Source of the DNA: Variovorax sp. MHTC-1
GTDB taxonomy: Bacteria; Pseudomonadota; Gammaproteobacteria; Burkholderiales; Burkholderiaceae_C
NCBI RefSeq assembly: GCF_003984645.1
Contig: NZ_RWKI01000009.1
Location: 62,001-126,000 of the forward strand
Length of the DNA stretch: 64,000 bases
Direction: 5' to 3'
The position numbers were made by a program, and so were the translations under genes. This document shows positions 49,597 through 58,880 of this stretch, piece after piece; the stretch's first letter is position 1; each line of letters begins with the position of its first letter. The notes under the pieces are model-generated. The model did not search any database and had not been told where the DNA came from. It worked only from the letters and a program-made list of their open reading frames with translations.

Positions 49597-51000
49597 TCAG
49601 TTGCTGTCGAGCCGCTTCGCCAGGCGCTCGAGCACCGGGCGGATGCCTTCGCCGACCTGGATCTGCGGATTCGAGAAGCCGTCGTCCTTGCCGGCGTCGA
49701 TTTCGCGCTGGCGAATCAAGGGCACGGCCGCCGCGAAGGCTGCTTCGAAGGAGTGGCTCTTGCGCAGTTCCTCGTTGAATACCGCGCGGCCGAAGAAGGT
49801 GAGTTCGGACAGCTTGCCGCAACCGTAGGAGGTGTGCTGGGCATCGGCGGCGGTCATGACGAGGCTGTGCTCGGTGGCAAGAGGCTCGATCCAGCCGCCC
49901 GAATAGCAGGCGGAGATCGCGATCACGCGGTGCCGGATGCCGGCCGCGTCGAGCGCTCCGCGCACTTCCTGCGGCGTCAGCCACGGCACGGTCAGCGGCC
50001 AGTGCGTGGCGGCGAGCTTGAAGTCCCGCGCGCCGTGCGAGGTCATGTAGAGCACCAGCACGTCGCGCTCGCGGTCCATGCGCTCGGCCAGCGCTTCCAC
50101 GGCGCGCCGCAGGTTCAGCGGCGTCGCCCAGGGGAGTTCCTGCGTGGTGGTCGCGTGGTTGACCAGGCGCAGTACGCGCCCCTTGGCGTCGAAACGCTCT
50201 TCGAGCAGCGTGGCCACCATGGCGCTTTCGCGCAGGAAGACGTCTTCCGAGGCATAGGGGGCGAACACCAGTCCGTAGACATGGGATTCGCCGTCCGGCC
50301 GCGGCGCCAGCTCGGCGACGGCGCGCTGCCACACGGCCTGCTGTTCCTCGAAGGTCTCCTGCGTCAGCTGCAGCCGGGGCCGCTCCGGCGCCGCCGAGGC
50401 GCTGTGGTCCGGCTGCCAGACCCGCTCGCGGTCCTGCATGCTCTGCCAGATGCCTATGGCAGTGATGGCAAGCATGCCGGGCACGAAGAGGGCCAGGCGC
50501 ATGCGCGAAGGCGCGCAGCGCGCCATCAGGCGCACCGAGCTTAGGAGCCAGCACGCGATCAAGCTGCCGTAGACCGCCCAGAAGCCCGAGGTGGTGGTGA
50601 GCGGTTGCGGCAACCAGCCCCGGAAGTAGGCGAGGGCGAAGCCCGCCATGAGCAGGTTCCATGGCACGGAGGCCCAGGTGAAGAGCGCGAACCAGCGGCT
50701 GACGCTGGCAGCCGGTGACAGCGCCGCCCAACCGACCCACAGCGTGAGGGCGGTGGCCCACCAGGCATTCAGCTCAGCGGCCGGGTGGAAGGTGGCCGGG
50801 CCGTCGATCTGGAGCCGTTCGATGCCCAGCACCAGCAGGAGCGGGATCAGCACGATGAGCATCAACTGCCAGGGGCTGGGCGAGGCCGCGATGCGAGGGG
50901 CCAGGAGCACCGAGGCGCGCAGGCCTTCGACGATCCAATGCCAGAAGCTGGGACGGCGTTGCACGTCGTGTGCGGGTAGGTCGGGATGCTCGTCTGTCAT
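49597..51000 (-). CDS. membrane-anchored C13 (legumain-like) peptidase
   Basis: 467 residues. The N-terminal half holds about five or six membrane segments (about 45-60, 78-94, 104-126, 138-155, 168-186). The C-terminal half (about 235-455) is a caspase-fold domain with the dyad His322 (YMTSHGARD) and Cys365 (VIAISACYSGGW), as in peptidase family C13 (PF01650). Substrate and cell role unknown. Start at ATG 51000. It diverges from feoA across 98 bases that include a Fur-box-like palindrome. It converges on acnA. Confidence 0.82.
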   Translation of the reverse strand: MTDEHPDLPAHDVQRRPSFWHWIVEGLRASVLLAPRIAASPSPWQLMLIVLIPLLLVLGIERLQIDGPATFHPAAELNAWWATALTLWVGWAALSPAASVSRWFALFTWASVPWNLLMAGFALAYFRGWLPQPLTTTSGFWAVYGSLIACWLLSSVRLMARCAPSRMRLALFVPGMLAITAIGIWQSMQDRERVWQPDHSASAAPERPRLQLTQETFEEQQAVWQRAVAELAPRPDGESHVYGLVFAPYASEDVFLRESAMVATLLEERFDAKGRVLRLVNHATTTQELPWATPLNLRRAVEALAERMDRERDVLVLYMTSHGARDFKLAATHWPLTVPWLTPQEVRGALDAAGIRHRVIAISACYSGGWIEPLATEHSLVMTAADAQHTSYGCGKLSELTFFGRAVFNEELRKSHSFEAAFAAAVPLIRQREIDAGKDDGFSNPQIQVGEGIRPVLERLAKRLDSN

Positions 51001-51062
51001 GCCCGGATGATGCCTTGCAGGCAGGGATCTTCGGCCCCGATTCGCCAAACGCCGGCGTTTTC

Positions 51063-51075
51063 GAGAATAATTCTC
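51063..51075. promoter_or_regulatory. Fur-box-like palindrome
   Basis: GAGAATAATTCTC, a perfect 6-1-6 repeat followed by ATTTT, close to the GATAAT/ATTATC-type Fur box and to the GAGAAT..ATTCTC form seen in beta-proteobacteria. It is 24 bases before the feoA start and 62 before the divergent peptidase gene, so iron-dependent repression of feoAB is likely. Confidence 0.7.
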
Positions 51076-51098
51076 ATTTTGACGATTGGATTCCGCGG

Positions 51099-51386
51099 GT
51101 GACCACCACGAACGGCGCAGCCTTGGCCGCCATCAGCCTCGACCAGCTTCCCAACAACCAGTGGGCGACCGTGCTCGATGTGCTTCAGCCCGAAGAGACG
51201 GAAGGCCGCGAGCTGGTGCTGCGGCTGACCGAGATCGGCTTCGTGCCCGGCGAGGCGGTGCGCATCGTCGCCAACGGCGTACCGGGCCGCGAGCCGCTGG
51301 CCGTGCGCCTGGGCCACACCACCTTCGCGCTGCGCCGCCACGAGGCCTCGTTCATCCGCGTGATGCCGGGAGCGGCGCATGGTTGA
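51099..51386 (+). CDS. feoA: ferrous iron transport protein A
   Basis: 95 residues, SH3-like FeoA fold: VLRLTEIGFVPGEAVRIVANG and EPLAVRLGHTTFALRRHEASFIRV. It aids FeoB on the cytoplasmic side. The first usable start is GTG at 51099; no ATG lies in frame, and no clear Shine-Dalgarno is seen. Its end overlaps the feoB start by eight bases. Confidence 0.9.
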   Translation: MTTTNGAALAAISLDQLPNNQWATVLDVLQPEETEGRELVLRLTEIGFVPGEAVRIVANGVPGREPLAVRLGHTTFALRRHEASFIRVMPGAAHG

Positions 51387-53277
51387 AGCGACGCTGAACT
51401 TCCAGCCCGGCGCCTCTGTCTCGTCGGCGCCGCCGGGCCGCATCGCGCTGCTGGGCAATCCCAACTGCGGCAAGACGGCGCTGTTCAACCTGCTCACCGG
51501 CAGCCGCCAGAAAGTGGCCAACTACGCCGGCGTGACGGTCGAGCGAAAGGAGGGCCTGCTGCGCACCGCGGCGGGCCGGCGCGTGTTCGTGCTCGACCTG
51601 CCGGGCGCCTACAGCCTCAATGCCCTCTCGGCCGACGAGGCGGTGACGCGCGACGTGGTCACCGGCAGAAGCCAGGAGGCGCTGCCCGATCTGCTGGTGT
51701 GCGTGACCGACGCCACCAACCTGCGGCTCAACCTGCGGCTGGTGCTCGAGGCCAAGCGCCTGGGCCTGCCGATGGTGGTGGCGCTGAACATGGCCGACAT
51801 GGCGAAGAAGCAGGGCATCGTGGTCGATGTCGCGCTGCTGTCGCGCGAACTCGGCGTGCCGGTGATCCAGACCGTCGGCGTGCATGCGGGCGGCGCCAAG
51901 GGCCTGCTCGAGGCGCTCGATGCGCCGGTGGCGGTCGCGGCGCCCCAGCCGTGGCAGGCGCCCGGGCTCGACGATGTGCTCGCCACGCAGCGCGAGGTGC
52001 GGCGCATCCTCGACGTGGCGGTGCGCGAGCCGGTCGGCAGCCTGGCCGCCAGCGACCGCATCGACCGCGTGGTGATGCATCCGGTGTGGGGCGTGCTGGT
52101 GCTCGCCGTCACGCTGTTCCTGATGTTCCAGGCCGTGTTCAGCTGGGCCAACGTGCCGATGGATGCAATCAAGGACGCAACCGCCGCCCTCGGCGAGCTC
52201 ATCAAGCGCTTCGTGCCCGAGGGCATGCTGCAGAGCCTGCTGGTCGACGGCATCATCGCCGGCGTGGGCGGCGTGATCGTGTTCCTGCCGCAGATCCTGA
52301 TCCTGTTCCTGTTCATCCTTGCGTTGGAAGATTCCGGCTACCTGCCGCGCGCGGCCTTCCTGCTCGACCGCGTGATGGGCACGGTGGGCTTGTCGGGCCG
52401 GTCCTTTATTCCGCTGCTGTCGAGCTTCGCCTGCGCCATTCCGGGCGTGATGGCCACGCGCACCATCAGCAACTGGCGCGACCGGCTCACCACGATCATG
52501 ATTGCGCCGCTGATGACCTGCTCGGCGCGCCTGCCTGTCTATGCGCTCCTGATCGCGGCCTTCATCCCGGCGCGCACCGTGGGTGGCGTGTTCAATCTGC
52601 AAGGCGTGGTGCTGTTCGCGCTCTACGTGTTCGGCATCGTCTCTGCGATGGCGGTGGCCTGGGTCATGAAGCGCTTCCGCGGCAGCCGGCAGCATTCGCC
52701 GCTGATGATGGAGCTGCCGGCCTACCGCTGGCCCAGCCTGCGCAACCTGGCGCTGGGCCTTTATGAACGGGCGTGGATCTTCATCCAGCGCGTGGGCACG
52801 ATCATCCTCACGCTCACGATCCTGCTGTGGTTCCTCTCGACCTTCCCGTCGCCGCCCGAGGGTGCGACCGGCCCGGCGATCCAGTACAGCCTGGCCGGCA
52901 TGATCGGCCGCGGGCTGGAGCACATCTTCGCGCCCATCGGCTTCAACTGGCAGATCTCGATCGCGCTGGTGCCGGGCATGGCGGCGCGCGAGGTGGCGGT
53001 GGGTGCGCTCGGCACGGTGTATGCGCTGTCGGCCACCGGCGATGACGTCGCGGGCCAGCTGGAGCCGCTGATCGCCGGCGGCTGGTCGCTCGCCACGGCG
53101 CTGTCGCTCCTGGTCTGGTATGTGTTCGCGCCGCAATGCATCTCGACGCTGGCCGCGGTCAAGCGCGAGACCGGATCGTGGCGCTACGTGTGGATCATGG
53201 CCGGCTATTTGTTCGCGCTCGCCTACATTGCGTGCTGGATAACCTATAGGGTTGCTCTGGCACTCACAGGAGGATGA
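51379..53277 (+). CDS. feoB: ferrous iron transporter B
   Basis: 632 residues. N-terminal G domain with G1 GNPNCGKT (26-33), DLPGAYSL and NMADMAKK, then a GDI-like helical region, and the Gate/Nucleoside-recognition membrane core (about 8 helices, with SFACAIPGVMATRTI and AREVAVGALGTVYAL). Shorter than E. coli FeoB (773), mainly in the spacer and C-terminus, as in many beta-proteobacteria. Fe2+ import driven by GTP. Confidence 0.96.
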   Translation: MVEATLNFQPGASVSSAPPGRIALLGNPNCGKTALFNLLTGSRQKVANYAGVTVERKEGLLRTAAGRRVFVLDLPGAYSLNALSADEAVTRDVVTGRSQEALPDLLVCVTDATNLRLNLRLVLEAKRLGLPMVVALNMADMAKKQGIVVDVALLSRELGVPVIQTVGVHAGGAKGLLEALDAPVAVAAPQPWQAPGLDDVLATQREVRRILDVAVREPVGSLAASDRIDRVVMHPVWGVLVLAVTLFLMFQAVFSWANVPMDAIKDATAALGELIKRFVPEGMLQSLLVDGIIAGVGGVIVFLPQILILFLFILALEDSGYLPRAAFLLDRVMGTVGLSGRSFIPLLSSFACAIPGVMATRTISNWRDRLTTIMIAPLMTCSARLPVYALLIAAFIPARTVGGVFNLQGVVLFALYVFGIVSAMAVAWVMKRFRGSRQHSPLMMELPAYRWPSLRNLALGLYERAWIFIQRVGTIILTLTILLWFLSTFPSPPEGATGPAIQYSLAGMIGRGLEHIFAPIGFNWQISIALVPGMAAREVAVGALGTVYALSATGDDVAGQLEPLIAGGWSLATALSLLVWYVFAPQCISTLAAVKRETGSWRYVWIMAGYLFALAYIACWITYRVALALTGG

Positions 53278-53278
53278 G

Positions 53279-53560
53279 ATGACACAACAGATCATCGTCG
53301 GGCTGATCGTCGCGCTGGCCGCGATCTATGCGGTCTGGCGCTGGATGCCCGCCGGCTGGCGCCGCGCCGCGGCGGCCCGGCTCGCGTCGGGCACGCAGCG
53401 CGCGGGCCTGGTCGATGCGGAGCGGGCACGGCAGTTGGCCGACTCGCTCGCCAAGAGTTCGGGCTGCGGTTCGTGCGACAGCTGCGGCAGTTGCGGCACC
53501 ACCAAGAGCGGTCCTGCGGCAGCGCCGGATCGCGCAAAGCCAGCAACGCGCGCGCATTGA
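53279..53560 (+). CDS. Cys-rich single-pass protein after feoB (DUF6587-like)
   Basis: 93 residues. One membrane helix at about 5-23 (IIVGLIVALAAIYAVWRWM), then a basic region and a cluster CGSCDSCGSCG (four Cys, about 72-82). AGGAGG at 53268-53273 gives a near-ideal ribosome-binding site, and the ATG lies two bases after the feoB TGA. Position and Cys cluster suggest a FeoC-like accessory, perhaps binding iron or an Fe-S cluster, but it lacks the FeoC winged helix. Family name from memory. Confidence 0.75.
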   Translation: MTQQIIVGLIVALAAIYAVWRWMPAGWRRAAAARLASGTQRAGLVDAERARQLADSLAKSSGCGSCDSCGSCGTTKSGPAAAPDRAKPATRAH

Positions 53561-53567
53561 GCGGGGC

Positions 53568-54749
53568 ATGCCGGCCGCTCACATCCTGATCGCAGGCGGG
53601 GGCATTGCGGGTTTGGCGAGCGCGCTCGCATTGGCCCGGCGCCGTCATCGCATCGACCTGTTCGAACAGGCCGTGGCCTTCGGCGAGGTCGGCGCCGGCA
53701 TCCAGCTCGGCCCCAACGTCACGCGCCGGCTGCAATCGCTGGGCGTGTGGGAGCCGCTCGTGCGCATCGCGGCGCGGCCCGAGTCGCTGGTGGTGCGCAG
53801 CGCGACCGGTGGCCGCGAAATCGCCCGCCTGCAGCTCGGCAACGCCATGCTGCGAAGCTACGGCTCCCCTTACCTTTGCGTGCACCGTGCCGACCTGCAT
53901 GCGCTGCTGTTGGCAGCCGTGCGCGGCAGCGGCGCCGTCACGCTCAACACCGGTGCACGCGTCGACCAGGCGGTGGCGCGCGCCGGCGCGGTTTGCGTGT
54001 CGAGCACGGACTCGAGAGCCTGGGAGGGCGATGCGCTGATCGGCGCCGACGGCCTCTGGAGCGCAGTGCGTTCGCGCGTGATTGAGGATTCACCGCCGCC
54101 GCGCGCGACCGGTCACACGGCCTGGCGCGCGTTGATCGAGCAGTCGGCGCTGCCTGCGGCGCTGCGCAGCACGCAGATCACGGTCTGGCTCGGGCCGCGG
54201 CTGCATGCGGTGGCCTATCCGGTTCGGCGTGGCGATGCGCTCAATGTCGTGGTGCTGGCCGAGGCCGCGCCGGCCGGCGATGCCCGCGACTGGGACCAGG
54301 CGAGCAGCCTGGCTGCGCTGCAGACGGCTGTCGGTCGAACCTGCGCAAGCCTGCAGGCGCTGCTGGAAGCGATGCCTTCCTGGGGCGCGTGGACGCTCAG
54401 CGACCGTGCGCCGCTCACTGGACCCGAGCAGATGGCCAGCGAACGCGTGGCCCTGGCCGGTGATGCGGCACATCCGATGCTGCCCTATCTGGCACAGGGT
54501 GCCGGCATGGCGATCGAGGACGCGGTGGCGCTCGCCGATGCGCTGGACGGCGGCGATTCGGAAGCCGTGCCCGCAGCCCTGGCGCGCTACGCCGCCGCGC
54601 GCTGGGAGCGCAACGCCCAGGTGCAGGCGCGGGCGCGGCGCAACGGCGAGATCTTTCATGCCACCGGCTTGGTGCGCATGGGCCGCGACGCGGCCCTGAG
54701 ACTGTTCGGCGCACGACTGCTCGATCAGCCCTGGCTCTACGGCGCCTGA
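53568..54749 (+). CDS. FAD-dependent aromatic monooxygenase
   Basis: 393 residues, class A flavoprotein hydroxylase (UbiH/salicylate hydroxylase group). Dinucleotide motif IAGGGIAGLASALALA at 8-23, LIGADGLWSAVR (DG motif) and LAGDAAHPMLPYLAQGAGMA (second FAD motif). Which aromatic acid it uses is unclear; it is next to, but opposite in direction from, the kyn genes, so anthranilate- or salicylate-type substrates are possible. Start ATG 53568, eight bases after the Cys-rich gene. Confidence 0.88.
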   Translation: MPAAHILIAGGGIAGLASALALARRRHRIDLFEQAVAFGEVGAGIQLGPNVTRRLQSLGVWEPLVRIAARPESLVVRSATGGREIARLQLGNAMLRSYGSPYLCVHRADLHALLLAAVRGSGAVTLNTGARVDQAVARAGAVCVSSTDSRAWEGDALIGADGLWSAVRSRVIEDSPPPRATGHTAWRALIEQSALPAALRSTQITVWLGPRLHAVAYPVRRGDALNVVVLAEAAPAGDARDWDQASSLAALQTAVGRTCASLQALLEAMPSWGAWTLSDRAPLTGPEQMASERVALAGDAAHPMLPYLAQGAGMAIEDAVALADALDGGDSEAVPAALARYAAARWERNAQVQARARRNGEIFHATGLVRMGRDAALRLFGARLLDQPWLYGA

Positions 54750-54753
54750 ATTT

Positions 54754-56001
54754 TCAGAGGCTGAAGCTTTGGAGGTGGTCGACGCGTGTGGCCAGGCCGT
54801 TCGCGCCGAGGTAGTGGCTGACCTTGCCGGTGCGTACTTCGGCCAGCGAGGTCTCCAGTTCGGCGAGCATGTTGTTCCTCACCGCTTCGAAGGCAGCCGG
54901 CAGGTCGTCGCGCTTGCGCCCGTAGGCATCGGCGATCAGGCGCGCGGCAGCGGGTGCACCGCAGGCCACGCACTCGGCGACGGCCGTCGCGCTGGGCTCG
55001 GCGCCGTGCTCGAGCAGTAGCTCGACGAGCTCGGGCGAGACCGCGCTGTCGATGTAGTCGAGCGCGTCCGGCGCCACCGGCGCGCCGGCACGCACCAGTG
55101 CGGCCGCCGCGGCATGGGCACCATGGCTCAGCGCCAGATCGGTGGCGATGGCGCTGCCTTGCAGCGGGCCGTCGAGTGCCACGCCGACAGCGGCCAGCCC
55201 TTCGACCAGCCCGGCATCGTCGGTTGCGACCGCGTGGCGCAATGCGATGCGCGAGAGCGGGCCGTCCTGGCCCAGCGTGCCATCGGCCAGCGGCGTCTTC
55301 CAGTCGACCGTGGCGCGACGGTAGAACGCGACCAGCTTGTCCATCAGCTCCAGGGATAGGCCGTGCGTTTCATGACGCTCGTCGAGATAGGCGAGCAGCG
55401 CTTGTCCGGTGAAGTAGTCGCCGGCCGGTTCGAGCGGGTCTTCGTCCAGGTGCAGCACGGCGAAGGCCGCGGTGAGATCGTGTGCCACGGTGGTCAATCC
55501 GTCTTCGTGCAGCGCATGCGCCCAGGCCTCGGGGAGGCCCTGCTTCCACGCCAGGATGTGGCCGTAGTCCGCACCGGGCTCGACCACGGCGTAGATGCGG
55601 TCGCTGTGTTCGAAGCCGCCGAAGGGGAGGGTAGTGAGCTTTCCGTCCCAGGGCTGGTCGCCCGCCGCAGCGGCTTCCTGCGCTACTTGCCGTTCGTGAT
55701 CGATCCAGCCCTGCAGGTCGTGGTAGCCGTCGCTGCCGTTCCAGAACAGCTCGCTCCAGCTGACGGCTTCTTCGTTGCCGTTCATGCGCAGGTGGAGGTC
55801 GTAGTCGATGCGCCCGCCCGCGGTCTGCTGCCAGAGCGCGACGAGTTCGGGCGGGATCGGCCCGGCGCACAGGGCCTGTACCGCGGCGATCTGCTCGAAG
55901 GGCATCGGCGGCCGGGCATCGAAGATCACGCGCTCGGCAAAGAGCACGATGCCGTGCTTGCGCAGAAGGGCCAGTTCGTCGTCGGCAAAGTCGTCGCTCA
56001 T
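54754..56001 (-). CDS. SUKH (SMI1/KNR4) plus ankyrin-repeat protein
   Basis: 415 residues. The N-terminal part (about 20-180) has the SUKH pattern: GPIPPELVALWQQTAGGRID, a SWSELF segment and LPFGGFEHSDRIYAV. The C-terminal part (about 260-380) has degenerate ankyrin-like units: ALRHAVATDDAGLVEGLAAV, LALSHGAHAAAAALVRAGA and SPELVELLLEHGA. SUKH proteins often act as immunity proteins to polymorphic toxins. No toxin is adjacent. It follows kynA by 34 bases on the same strand and its stop is four bases from the opposing monooxygenase stop. Confidence 0.7.
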   Translation of the reverse strand: MSDDFADDELALLRKHGIVLFAERVIFDARPPMPFEQIAAVQALCAGPIPPELVALWQQTAGGRIDYDLHLRMNGNEEAVSWSELFWNGSDGYHDLQGWIDHERQVAQEAAAAGDQPWDGKLTTLPFGGFEHSDRIYAVVEPGADYGHILAWKQGLPEAWAHALHEDGLTTVAHDLTAAFAVLHLDEDPLEPAGDYFTGQALLAYLDERHETHGLSLELMDKLVAFYRRATVDWKTPLADGTLGQDGPLSRIALRHAVATDDAGLVEGLAAVGVALDGPLQGSAIATDLALSHGAHAAAAALVRAGAPVAPDALDYIDSAVSPELVELLLEHGAEPSATAVAECVACGAPAAARLIADAYGRKRDDLPAAFEAVRNNMLAELETSLAEVRTGKVSHYLGANGLATRVDHLQSFSL

Positions 56002-56035
56002 CGTCGTCTCCCGGTTTGTTATCGAGAAGGCGGCT

Positions 56036-56872
56036 CTAGAGATCCGTGCGCAGCTTCCAGATCTCCGGGAACAGCACCACATCGAGCATCTTGCGCAGAT
56101 AGCTTACCCCGCCGGTGCCGCCCGTGCCACGTTTGAAGCCGATCACGCGCTCGACCGTAGTCACGTGGCGGAAGCGCCAGAGGCGAAAGGCGTCCTCCAG
56201 GTCGGTCAACTCCTCGCCGAGCTGGTAGATGTCCCAGTGCGCCTTCGGGTTGCGGTAGGCCACGAGCCATGCCTGCTCGACGCCGTCACTGAGTTCATAG
56301 GGCTTGGTCCAGTCACGCTCGAGGTGATCGGCCGGAATGTGCAGCCCGCGGCGCGCCAGCAGACGCAGCGCCTCGTCGTACAGAGAAGGCGCGCGCCACG
56401 CCGCCTCAACCTCGGCCAGCAGCTCGGGGCGGTGCGCATGCGGCTTGAGCATGGCGGCGTTCTTGTTGCCGAGCGCGAACTCGATGCAGCGGTATTGCCA
56501 GCTCTGGAAGCCGCTGGAGCTGCCGAGGTAGGGCCGCATCGCGCTGTACTCGGGCGGGGTCATGGTCGCCAGCACATCCCAGGCGTGCACCAGCTGCTCC
56601 ATGATGCGCGAGACGCGCGCCAGCATCTTGAAGGCGCTGGACAGGTCGTCGTCCGCAATGCAGCGGATCGCGGCGCGCAGCTCGTGCAGCATGAGCTTCA
56701 TCCACAGCTCGCTGGTCTGGTGCTGCACGATGAAGAGCAGCTCGTCGTGCGCCGGCGAGCGCGGATGCTGGGCGTTGAGGATGACGTCGAGGCTCAGGTA
56801 GTCGCTGTAGCTCATCGAGGCGCTGAAGTCGAGCTGCGCCTTCTCTTCGTGGACGATTTTTTCGGTGCTCAT
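56036..56872 (-). CDS. kynA: tryptophan 2,3-dioxygenase
   Basis: 278 residues, all-helical heme dioxygenase. [36 protein letters not shown] (in pieces) contains the proximal and substrate-side residues; [20 protein letters not shown] and the C-terminal [18 protein letters not shown] are family marks. First step of the kynurenine pathway. It lies 12 bases after kynU. Confidence 0.97.
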   Translation of the reverse strand: MSTEKIVHEEKAQLDFSASMSYSDYLSLDVILNAQHPRSPAHDELLFIVQHQTSELWMKLMLHELRAAIRCIADDDLSSAFKMLARVSRIMEQLVHAWDVLATMTPPEYSAMRPYLGSSSGFQSWQYRCIEFALGNKNAAMLKPHAHRPELLAEVEAAWRAPSLYDEALRLLARRGLHIPADHLERDWTKPYELSDGVEQAWLVAYRNPKAHWDIYQLGEELTDLEDAFRLWRFRHVTTVERVIGFKRGTGGTGGVSYLRKMLDVVLFPEIWKLRTDL

Positions 56873-56884
56873 AAACGTCCCTCC

Positions 56885-58165
56885 CTAGGTCACCGCGAGT
56901 TTCTGATTGAACTCAGGACGCTTCCATTCGTCGTGTTCCAGGACCTGCACCAGGTGCTCGACGGCATTCCACACGTCTTCGAAGCCGAGGTACAGCGGCG
57001 TGAAGCCGAAGCGCAGGATGTCGGGCATCTGCGTGTCGCCGGCGCGGAAATCGCCGATCACGCCGCGCGCGATCAGGGCCTGCACGATCGCGTAGGCACC
57101 GGGGCCGTTGTCGCTGAGTGCCAGGCAGACCTGGGAGCCGCGCCTTGCATGTTCGCGCGGCGTGACCAGCGTGAAGCGGCCGGAGCAGCGTTCTTCCACC
57201 AGAGCGACGAAGGCGTCGGTCAACGCCAGCGACTTGTCTCGCAGCGCCGCCATGCTGCCGCGTCCGCCGTCGAAGGGCGCCGCAGCCAGCACCGTGTCGA
57301 GCCCGCATTCGAGCGCGGACAGCGCAAGGATGGGCTGGGTACCGCACAGGTAGCGCGCGACGCCCGGCGCGGGTCGATAGTGCGGAGAGAACTCGAAGGG
57401 TGCCGCATGGCCGAACCAGCCCGAGAGCGGCTGTTCGAAGCGGCTCGCGTGACGCGCATGCACCCAGACGAAGGCTGGTGCGCCGGGCCCGCCGTTCAAG
57501 TACTTGTAGCCGCAGCCGATCGCGAAGTCGGCCTCGCTGTCGTTGAGCGCCACCGGCACGGCGCCCGCGCTGTGCGCGAGGTCCCACACCGTGAGCGCGC
57601 CGGCCGCTTGGGCGGCGGCGGTGAGCGCCTTCATGTCGTGCATGGCGCCGGTGCGGTAGTTCACGTGCGTCAGCATCAGCACCGCGACTTCGTCAGTGAG
57701 TGCCGCGGGCAGATCATCGGCATCGATCAGCTTCAGGGTGAAGCCGCGCTCGCGGCACAGCGACTCGGCGATGTAGAGATCGGTCGGGAAATTGCTGCGT
57801 TCGCTGAGCACGACTTTGCGGCCGCCGGCCTTCATCTGCGACAGCGCGGCGAACAGCACCTTGTACAGATTGAGCGAGGTGCCATCGGTGCACACCACTT
57901 CGCCGGGCGCGGCGCCGATCAGGCGGGCCAGCTTGTCGCCCAGGCGCTGCGGCAGGTCGATCCAGCTGGCGCTGTTCCAGGAACGGATCAGGCCTTCGCC
58001 CCATTCCTTGCTCACCACTTCGGCGATGCGCGCGGGTGCAGCCTTGGGCAGCACGCCCAGCGAGTTGCCGTCGAGGTAGATCACGCCCCCGGGCAGGATG
58101 AACAGATCGCGCAGGGCGGCGAGGGGGTCTTGCGCATCGAGGCGCTTGCAATCGTCGAGGGTCAT
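56885..58165 (-). CDS. kynU: kynureninase
   Basis: 426 residues, PLP fold I. The Schiff-base lysine is in [31 protein letters not shown] and SHVNYRTG-like [12 protein letters not shown] are conserved. Cleaves kynurenine to anthranilate and alanine. The ATG at 58165 overlaps the kynB TGA by four bases. Confidence 0.97.
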   Translation of the reverse strand: MTLDDCKRLDAQDPLAALRDLFILPGGVIYLDGNSLGVLPKAAPARIAEVVSKEWGEGLIRSWNSASWIDLPQRLGDKLARLIGAAPGEVVCTDGTSLNLYKVLFAALSQMKAGGRKVVLSERSNFPTDLYIAESLCRERGFTLKLIDADDLPAALTDEVAVLMLTHVNYRTGAMHDMKALTAAAQAAGALTVWDLAHSAGAVPVALNDSEADFAIGCGYKYLNGGPGAPAFVWVHARHASRFEQPLSGWFGHAAPFEFSPHYRPAPGVARYLCGTQPILALSALECGLDTVLAAAPFDGGRGSMAALRDKSLALTDAFVALVEERCSGRFTLVTPREHARRGSQVCLALSDNGPGAYAIVQALIARGVIGDFRAGDTQMPDILRFGFTPLYLGFEDVWNAVEHLVQVLEHDEWKRPEFNQKLAVT

Positions 58166-58806
58166 GATCGGATGGGCGTGAGTTCACGCAGCACGGCGCG
58201 AACGGGTGAGGCATCGGCCGTCACCAGCTTGAGCGGCAGCGCGATGAGTTCGTAGTCGCCTTCGGGCACGGCATCGAGCACGAGGTTCTCGAGCACGCGC
58301 AGGCCGAGGCGGAGGATGACCTGGTGGCTGGCCAGCGTCTTGCTCTCGGCCGGGTCGATGCTGGCGGTGTCGATGCCGATGAGTTTCACGCCCAGCGCGG
58401 CGAGGCGCTCGATGGTGGCGGGTGCGTAGGCAGCGAGTGCGCCGTCCCAGCGGTCGACGGGTGCACGCCGGTAGGTGCGCACCAGCACGCGCGGCGGCAG
58501 CTTGTCGATGGCGTGAACGAGGTGCCCCCACTCGATCAAGGGCCCGCACTCGATCGCATGGATCACGCGGCAGGGGCCGAGGTAAGGGAAAAGATCGACA
58601 TCGCCGATGGTCGCGCCGGCCGGGTCGTAGTGCAGAGGTGCGTCGGCATGCGCGCCGACGTGCGGCGACAGCGTGATTTCGCTGACATTGACCGGGCAGC
58701 CCGGCGTAATGGTGGCCGCCCAGCGCTGCCGGTAGGGCGTGTCGCCGGGGAACACCGGCGCGCCTTCATGCACCGGCGGCGAGATATCCCAGATGCGTTG
58801 GTTCAT
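58162..58806 (-). CDS. kynB: kynurenine formamidase
   Basis: 214 residues, bacterial cyclase-like KynB. The metal motif is [14 protein letters not shown], and [19 protein letters not shown] is the N-terminal mark. Hydrolyses N-formylkynurenine. First gene of kynBUA. A 6-6-6 inverted repeat lies 43-60 bases upstream. Confidence 0.96.
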   Translation of the reverse strand: MNQRIWDISPPVHEGAPVFPGDTPYRQRWAATITPGCPVNVSEITLSPHVGAHADAPLHYDPAGATIGDVDLFPYLGPCRVIHAIECGPLIEWGHLVHAIDKLPPRVLVRTYRRAPVDRWDGALAAYAPATIERLAALGVKLIGIDTASIDPAESKTLASHQVILRLGLRVLENLVLDAVPEGDYELIALPLKLVTADASPVRAVLRELTPIRS

Positions 58807-58848
58807 GGCGCAAAGTTAGCGCCGTGGACGGGGTCGTGGTGTCGGTTA

Positions 58849-58866
58849 TTTCCAACAGAATGGAAA
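58849..58866. promoter_or_regulatory. inverted repeat upstream of kynB
   Basis: TTTCCA at 58849-58854 and TGGAAA at 58861-58866 around ACAGAA, an AT-rich patch in the 74-base gap between argF and kynB. It could be an operator for the Lrp-type KynR that controls kyn genes in Pseudomonas; no kynR is in the window. Confidence 0.4.
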
Positions 58867-58880
58867 CACCCGGCGCGGAG

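Noticed and set aside
51001..51098. Longer feoA start within the intergenic region
   Set aside because: An upstream in-frame start at 50970 would translate the Fur-like site and the start of the divergent gene.
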